Source of the DNA: Dermatophilus congolensis
GTDB taxonomy: Bacteria > Actinomycetota > Actinomycetes > Actinomycetales > Dermatophilaceae
NCBI GenBank assembly: GCA_030538115.1
Contig: JAUNUP010000037.1
Location: 1 to 28,435 of the forward strand
DNA length: 28,435 nt
Reading direction: 5' to 3'
In this document: positions 24,311 through 28,435 of the stretch, in pieces
How the letters are laid out: each line of letters opens with the position of its first letter
Position numbering within the stretch: the stretch's first letter is position 1
Notes under the pieces: model-generated
What the model was told of the DNA's origin: nothing
Databases searched by the model: none
Seen by the model: only the letters and a program-made list of their open reading frames with translations
Program-made: the position numbers and the translations under genes

Positions 24311-25474
24311 TCACACGGACAGTCGAGCGGCGGCGGAGAGCACTGCCTCGTCGGAGGCCGTGAGCGCAATCCGCACGTGGCGCTGCCCACGAACACCGTA
24401 GAAAGCGCCGGGAGCTGCGACGATGCCCCGCTCTGCGAGCATCGCGATCGAATCCCAGCAGTCTTCGTCGCGAGAAGCCCACAGGTACAGGCCGGCTTCC
24501 GAATCGCTCACCTCGAAACCGAAGTTCGTGATCGCGGGCAGCAGGATCTCGCGGCGACGACGGTAGATCTCACGCTGCACGGCTACATGCTCGTCGTCGC
24601 CGAGCGCCACCCGCATCGCCGCCTGCACGGGAGCGGGCATCATCATGCCCGCGTGCTTGCGGATCTCCAGCAGCGACTGCACGATCTCGACGTCACCGGC
24701 CACGAACGCGGCCCGGTATCCGGCGAGGTTGCTCTGCTTGGAGAGCGAGTACACGGCCAGCAGACCGGTGTGGTCGCCTCCGCAGACCCGCGGGTCGAGG
24801 ATGCTCGGCACGCCCGTCGCTTGCCCCGCCCTTATCGCGTCTGCGGCCTCAGGGCGCCAGTCGAGTTCGGCGTAGCACTCGTCGCTGGCCACGATCACGC
24901 CGTTCGCGCGGGCCCAGGCCACGACCTTCGCGAGGTGCTCGACTCCGAGAACCTTGCCGGTCGGATTGCCAGGGCTGTTGACCCACAGCAACTTCGGGGT
25001 ACGCCCCGCGCCGGGAGGCCCGAAGGCCGCCAGCCCGTCGATCACCACGGGTTCGGCGCCGGCGATGCGAGCGCCCACGTCGTAGGTCGGGTAGGCGACT
25101 GCCGGGATGCCGACCACGTCGCCCGCGCCCAGCCCGAGCAGCGTCGGCAGCCACGCCACCAGTTCTTTGCTGCCGATCGTCGGCAGCACGCCGTCGGGGT
25201 CGACACCCGGCACGCCTCGGCGCCGCTCGAACCACGCGGCCACAGCCTCACGCAACGGTGCGGTGCCGTAGGTCAGCGGGTAACCGTGTGCGTCGGAGGC
25301 GGATTCGAGAGCCTTGCGGATCACGTCGGGCGTCGGGTCGACAGGCGTGCCCACCGACAGGTCGACGACGCCGTCGGGGTGGCCTGCGGCCGTCTGCCGG
25401 TACGGGATCAGCGAATCCCAGGGGAAATCAGGTAGAGACCTCACACCGGCCTGCGCGCCCGCGGTGCCGGGCAC
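24311..25474 (-). CDS. dapC: Succinyldiaminopimelate transaminase
   Basis: PLP-dependent class I/II aminotransferase that makes N-succinyl-LL-diaminopimelate from N-succinyl-2-amino-6-ketopimelate with glutamate. The 387-residue protein has the DapC signatures LPDFPWDSL, HPDGVVDLSVGTPVDPTPD, PTIGSKELVAWLPTLLGLG and AYPTYDVGARIAGAEP. PLP contacts are Asn170 in SPGNPTG, Asp198 in VASDECYAE and the Schiff-base lysine Lys246 in SLSKQSNLAGYR. The GTG at 25474 lies three bases after the ferredoxin stop; a GTG ten codons downstream (VRSLPDFPW) is possible. The ferredoxin-dapC order is the same as in Mycobacterium tuberculosis. Confidence 0.95.
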   Translation of the reverse strand: MPGTAGAQAGVRSLPDFPWDSLIPYRQTAAGHPDGVVDLSVGTPVDPTPDVIRKALESASDAHGYPLTYGTAPLREAVAAWFERRRGVPGVDPDGVLPTIGSKELVAWLPTLLGLGAGDVVGIPAVAYPTYDVGARIAGAEPVVIDGLAAFGPPGAGRTPKLLWVNSPGNPTGKVLGVEHLAKVVAWARANGVIVASDECYAELDWRPEAADAIRAGQATGVPSILDPRVCGGDHTGLLAVYSLSKQSNLAGYRAAFVAGDVEIVQSLLEIRKHAGMMMPAPVQAAMRVALGDDEHVAVQREIYRRRREILLPAITNFGFEVSDSEAGLYLWASRDEDCWDSIAMLAERGIVAAPGAFYGVRGQRHVRIALTASDEAVLSAAARLSV

Positions 25475-25477
25475 GCC

Positions 25478-25798
25478 TCACTCGCCCTGCGGAGGCAGGA
25501 CCGAGATCAGCGCGTGGTCCTTCTTGATGAGGCCCAGCTTCGCGGCACCACCGGGGCTGCCCAGGTCGTCGAAGAACTCGACGTTGGCCTTGTAGTAGTC
25601 GGCCCACTCGTCCGGCACGTCGTCTTCGTAGAAGATCGCCTCGACGGGGCAGACCGGTTCGCACGCACCGCAGTCGACGCACTCGTCGGGGTGGATGTAC
25701 AGCATCCGCTCACCCTCGTAGATGCAGTCGACAGGACATTCCTCGATGCAGGCCTTGTCCTTCAGGTCGACGCACGGCTGGGCGATGACGTAAGTCAT
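25478..25798 (-). CDS. fdxA: 7Fe ferredoxin
   Basis: Small electron carrier, 106 residues. The cysteine pattern follows the Azotobacter FdI type with one residue shift: Cys9, Cys17 and Cys50 for the [3Fe-4S] cluster; Cys21, Cys40, Cys43 and Cys46 for the [4Fe-4S] cluster; and Cys25 free. The C-terminal acidic stretch ([20 protein letters not shown]) is typical of actinobacterial FdxA/FdxC. The ATG at 25798 has GGAGG nine bases upstream. It is co-transcribed with dapC. Partner enzymes are not shown by the window; the gene pairing with dapC is conserved but its reason is unknown. The 162 bp upstream hold no gene. Confidence 0.95.
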   Translation of the reverse strand: MTYVIAQPCVDLKDKACIEECPVDCIYEGERMLYIHPDECVDCGACEPVCPVEAIFYEDDVPDEWADYYKANVEFFDDLGSPGGAAKLGLIKKDHALISVLPPQGE

Positions 25799-25918
25799 GG
25801 GTACGAACCTCCTGGTGAGCGTGGAACTGTCCCAGTATGCCCGTGCAAAAGACGTACCGGGGTGCCGGGTCCACCCTACGACCAGAGCGAGGCCGCGACG
25901 TCTCCGGGTGGTGGCAAG

Positions 25919-25937
25919 GTCGGCGAAGTGAGCCGAC
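25919..25937 (-). terminator. Possible terminator after the flavin reductase
   Basis: GTCGGC and GCCGAC form a 6-bp stem with a 7-base loop, 24 bp past the flavin reductase stop. The stem is short and has no T-run, so the call is tentative. Confidence 0.35.
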
Positions 25938-25960
25938 ACCCCTGCCTCGGTCGCTCGTGC

Positions 25961-26455
25961 TCAGTCCAGCGTGCGGTAGGCGCCCCGGTAGTACAGCAGC
26001 GCTTCACCGACACGTTCGGGCAGGTGCACGGTCTCGACGCGGCCGACCAGGATCGCGTGGTCACCACCGGGGTACTCCTGCCACGTGCTGCACTCGAGGG
26101 TTGCGCTCGCCTCCTCGAGCAGCGCCACGCCGCTCTCGCTGCGCCGATGCGGCACCCGGTCGAGTTGCCCGTGGGCGGGGCGCCCGTGCACCGCGAGCCA
26201 GTCGGCCGCAGGTCGCTGCGTCGACGCGAGCACGTGAACGGCCCAGACCTTCGCCTCCCTCACGGCCTCCAGAAAACGCGATTCGTTGTGGATGCAGGCC
26301 AGCACGAGCGGCGGCTCCAACGACACCGACGTGATCGAGTTCGCAGTCATCGCATGGTCGAGCCGACCGTCGTGGGTCGTCAGCACCGTGACCCCGGTGG
26401 CGAATCTGCTCATCGCCTGCCGGAATTCGTCTCGGGGCAGAGTCAGGTCGGTCAC
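25961..26455 (-). CDS. Flavin reductase-like domain protein
   Basis: FMN-binding split-barrel protein of the NAD(P)H:flavin oxidoreductase family, 164 residues. It has the family start DEFRQAMSRFATGVTVLTT, the flavin-contacting AMTANSITSVSLEPPLVLACIH, WAVHVLASTQ and a C-terminal HAILVGRVETV. Such proteins supply reduced FMN to a two-component monooxygenase or act alone; no monooxygenase is in the window. The GTG at 26455 overlaps the mshB stop by four bases (GTGA) and has GGAGG seven bases upstream, so it is co-translated with mshB. Confidence 0.9.
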   Translation of the reverse strand: MTDLTLPRDEFRQAMSRFATGVTVLTTHDGRLDHAMTANSITSVSLEPPLVLACIHNESRFLEAVREAKVWAVHVLASTQRPAADWLAVHGRPAHGQLDRVPHRRSESGVALLEEASATLECSTWQEYPGGDHAILVGRVETVHLPERVGEALLYYRGAYRTLD

Positions 26456-27351
26456 AGCAGCCCCTCCGTGTACGTTCCGGCCTCTCCCGGCGCGCGAGGC
26501 ACCACTTCGCCGGTGTCGGGGTCGAGGCGCGCGAAGTACTCGGCGCGCGCCAGCCGGGCGGCGATGTCGTTGGAGAGGGCGTAGAAGCCGTCGTACACGC
26601 TCACCTGCGTGCGGTGGTGGCGCAGGGCCTCGTCCCGCAGGGCCAGGTCTTCGGGAGTTCCGGTGACCACGTGGGTGATCACCGCCGGGTCGACGACCGA
26701 AGGCGGGTACGGGTCGTCGGAGGCGGGCAGCACCACGACATCGCACTGGTCGCTCTCGGGCACGTGCTCGCGAATCCAGGCCCGGTCTGCGGACGCGACG
26801 TCGGCGGGCACGAGGGTGGCGAACAGCGCGGGCCGCTCCCGGTGCGGAAGCGCAGCGACGGCGGCGCGGGTGGCCTCGTGAACCCGAATGTGGTCGGGAT
26901 GGCCGTAGCCGCCGGTCCCGTCGTAGGTGACCACGACGTCGGGCGCGATCTCGGCGATGTGCGCGCCGATCGCCTCCGCCACCTGCGCGAGCGGGGCCCG
27001 ACAGAGGGCGCGCGGGTCGTTGTTCTCGTCCGTGCCGGCCATACCGGAGTCGCGGTACCGGGCACCGGTGAGAGTGTCGCGGTCTTCGCCGAGCACCCGC
27101 TCCGAGACACCCAGCGTCGCCATCGTTGCCCGTAGTTCGCTCCTGCGGTAGGCGCCGAGGGCGTCGTCGCGATCGGGGGTCAAGTGTGCGAGCTCGCGCG
27201 GGATGACCTCGCCCTCGTCGCCGAGCGTGCAGGTCAGAACGTGCACGCGAGCGCCGGAACGTGAATAGTGCGCGAGCGCCACCCCGGTCGCCAGGGTCTC
27301 GTCGTCGGGGTGAGCGTGTACGAACAACAGGATCGGCGCCGTCGTTGACAT
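26452..27351 (-). CDS. mshB: GlcNAc-Ins deacetylase of mycothiol biosynthesis
   Basis: Zinc-dependent deacetylase acting on 1-D-myo-inositol 2-acetamido-2-deoxy-alpha-D-glucopyranoside, the second enzymatic phase of mycothiol synthesis. The 299-residue protein begins with FVHAHPDDETL carrying the zinc ligands His14 and Asp17, and GYGHPDH supplies His154 (His147 in the mycobacterial enzyme). Length and the MSTTAPILLFVHAHPDDE start match MshB rather than the related Mca amidase. The ATG at 27351 is preceded by TACGGT six bases upstream, suggesting a leaderless mRNA. It indicates an organism that uses mycothiol as its main low-molecular-weight thiol. Confidence 0.92.
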   Translation of the reverse strand: MSTTAPILLFVHAHPDDETLATGVALAHYSRSGARVHVLTCTLGDEGEVIPRELAHLTPDRDDALGAYRRSELRATMATLGVSERVLGEDRDTLTGARYRDSGMAGTDENNDPRALCRAPLAQVAEAIGAHIAEIAPDVVVTYDGTGGYGHPDHIRVHEATRAAVAALPHRERPALFATLVPADVASADRAWIREHVPESDQCDVVVLPASDDPYPPSVVDPAVITHVVTGTPEDLALRDEALRHHRTQVSVYDGFYALSNDIAARLARAEYFARLDPDTGEVVPRAPGEAGTYTEGLL

Positions 27352-27357
27352 CTGCCC

Positions 27358-27363
27358 ACCGTA
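27358..27363 (-). promoter_or_regulatory. Putative -10 box of mshB
   Basis: On the minus strand TACGGT fits TANNNT and ends six bases before the mshB ATG, giving a leaderless transcript if used. No good Shine-Dalgarno competes, although the GGTGGG that overlaps it could act weakly. Confidence 0.4.
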
Positions 27364-27544
27364 TCCGGTGGGGACTATCGCTGTTCGACCACGGCTACGT
27401 AGGCTCGTGACCATCGGAATTCCGGCGGTGATTTCGTTCACCGGTAACCCGTTGTTCAGGTCAGACTTGTTCGATGGGCCCGCCTAGGCTCCGCGGCGAA
27501 GACACGTCAACGACGCAACATACGAGAACGCGAGGGAACGCACG

Positions 27545-28435
27545 ATGCAGATGAGCATGCGGGAGTACATCGACTCGATGCGCACCGAGGGCTACACGGT
27601 TCGCAGCGATGAGCACGGCTCCGACCCCGACCTCATCGACCCGGGCGGCCGCGCGGTCGACACCTGGCGCGAGGGTTACCCCTACGACGAGCGCATGCCG
27701 CGCGAGCAGTACGACGTGGAGAAGTACCAGCTTCAGGTGGAGTTGCTGAAGTTCCAGTACTGGACCCAGGACAACGGCCTGAAGCACGTCATCATCTTCG
27801 AGGGCCGCGACGCCGCCGGTAAGGGTGGCACGATCAAGCGGTTCACCGAGCACCTCAACCCGCGGTACGCCCGCACCGTGGCGCTGGCCAAGCCCACCGA
27901 CCGCGAGTCGGGGCAGTGGTACTTCCAGCGGTACGTGCAGCACCTGCCGACCTCGGGCGAGATCGTGCTCTTCGACCGTTCCTGGTACAACCGCGCCGGA
28001 GTCGAGCGGGTGATGGGGTTCTGCACCGACGACGAGTACAACCGGTTCATGCAGCAGGCGCCGACTCTGGAGAAGGCCCTGATCGACTCCGGTATGTCGT
28101 TGACGAAGCTGTGGTTCTCGGTGACGCAGTCGGAGCAGCGGACCCGGTTCGCGATCCGGCAGATCGACCCGGTGCGCCAGTGGAAGCTGTCGCCGATGGA
28201 CCTGGAGTCGCTGGACCGTTGGGGCGCGTACACGGACGCGAAGGAGGAGATGTTCCGCCTGACCGACACTGAGATCGCCCCGTGGACGACGATCAAGAGC
28301 AACGACAAGAAGCGCGCCCGCATCAACGCGATGCGGTTCTTCCTCAACCAGTTCGACTACGAGGGCAAGGACACGACGGTGGTCTTCCCGGCGGACGAGA
28401 GGATCGTCCGCCGAGGCATCGACGCCGTCGACGAC
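27545..28435 (+). CDS. ppk2: Polyphosphate kinase 2, 3' end beyond the window
   Basis: PPK2-family kinase that transfers phosphate between polyphosphate and nucleotides. The frame is open for 297 codons from the ATG at 27545 to the window end without a stop, so the C-terminus is missing. Walker A EGRDAAGKGG is at about 86-95, the lid/Walker B region FDRSWYNRAGVERVMGF at about 148-165, followed by VTQSEQRTRFAIRQIDPVRQWKLS. An N-terminal extension of about 55 residues precedes the EKYQLQVELLKFQYW helix. GAGGGA lies six bases upstream of the ATG; ATG codons at 27551 and 27557 are alternatives. Sub-class (ADP- or AMP-phosphorylating) cannot be fixed by eye. The gap to mshB (about 190 bp) contains a TAGGCT box at 27486-27491. 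Confidence 0.93.
   Translation, partial: MQMSMREYIDSMRTEGYTVRSDEHGSDPDLIDPGGRAVDTWREGYPYDERMPREQYDVEKYQLQVELLKFQYWTQDNGLKHVIIFEGRDAAGKGGTIKRFTEHLNPRYARTVALAKPTDRESGQWYFQRYVQHLPTSGEIVLFDRSWYNRAGVERVMGFCTDDEYNRFMQQAPTLEKALIDSGMSLTKLWFSVTQSEQRTRFAIRQIDPVRQWKLSPMDLESLDRWGAYTDAKEEMFRLTDTEIAPWTTIKSNDKKRARINAMRFFLNQFDYEGKDTTVVFPADERIVRRGIDAVDD

Noticed and set aside
27406..27486. 26-codon frame starting GTG after a TAGGCT box
   Set aside because: The box is only one base from the GTG, too close for a leaderless start, and the peptide has no recognisable features.
27461..28347. Minus-strand frames at the right end
   Set aside because: They lie antisense to the PPK2 gene, which is open to the window end and carries Walker motifs.

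Overview
The window reads as chromosomal DNA of a high-GC Gram-positive bacterium (Actinomycetota). Support comes from the strong G/C third-position bias, a mycothiol-biosynthesis deacetylase (MshB), the actinobacterial ferredoxin-DapC gene pair, an actinobacterial type DapD, and several genes whose start codon lies 6-7 bases after a TANNNT -10 box (leaderless transcripts). A Micrococcales-type genus is a guess, not something the sequence proves. No rRNA, tRNA, CRISPR array, transposase or integrase was found.

Layout. 1-1.4 kb: ahpC peroxiredoxin (minus) with a terminator and a palindrome-rich control region, then a small membrane-anchored unknown protein (plus). 1.4-2.6 kb: dapE (minus). 2.6-9.1 kb, all minus strand: a thiolase, then an ABC importer of the nitrate/sulfonate/taurine type (lipoprotein, ATPase, two permeases), then an acyl-CoA synthetase. 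9.4-16.2 kb: a compact C-P lyase operon phnGHIJKLM (minus) with a divergent GntR regulator phnF (plus). 16.3-18.6 kb: two adjacent acyl-CoA dehydrogenase genes (minus). 18.7-20.4 kb: a methyl-accepting chemotaxis protein (minus). 20.6-22.9 kb, plus strand: dapD, an anchored lysozyme-like protein and a flavodoxin-fold protein. 23.0-27.4 kb, minus strand: gltA citrate synthase; a 7Fe ferredoxin gene followed by dapC; mshB overlapping a flavin reductase. 27.5 kb to the end (plus): a polyphosphate kinase 2 gene cut by the window edge.

How the parts work together. dapC, dapD and dapE give three steps of the succinylase branch of lysine/diaminopimelate synthesis. phnG-M encode the C-P lyase core that releases phosphate from alkylphosphonates, but no phosphonate transporter (phnCDE) and no phnN or phnP is in view. 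The synthetase, dehydrogenase pair, thiolase and importer look like an import, CoA-activation and beta-oxidation route for an unknown carboxylic acid; a hydratase and a hydroxyacyl-CoA dehydrogenase are missing here.

The most interesting structure is regulatory and architectural. Nearly identical palindromes (GATAGSCCASRCCTATGCA) stand upstream of the importer and upstream of the thiolase, and a degenerate copy stands upstream of the dehydrogenase pair. These genes may therefore be one regulon that the phn cluster now divides. The whole block from the synthetase to the chemotaxis gene (about 18 kb) lies between dapE and dapD, which point away from each other and are immediate divergent neighbours in Mycobacterium tuberculosis.
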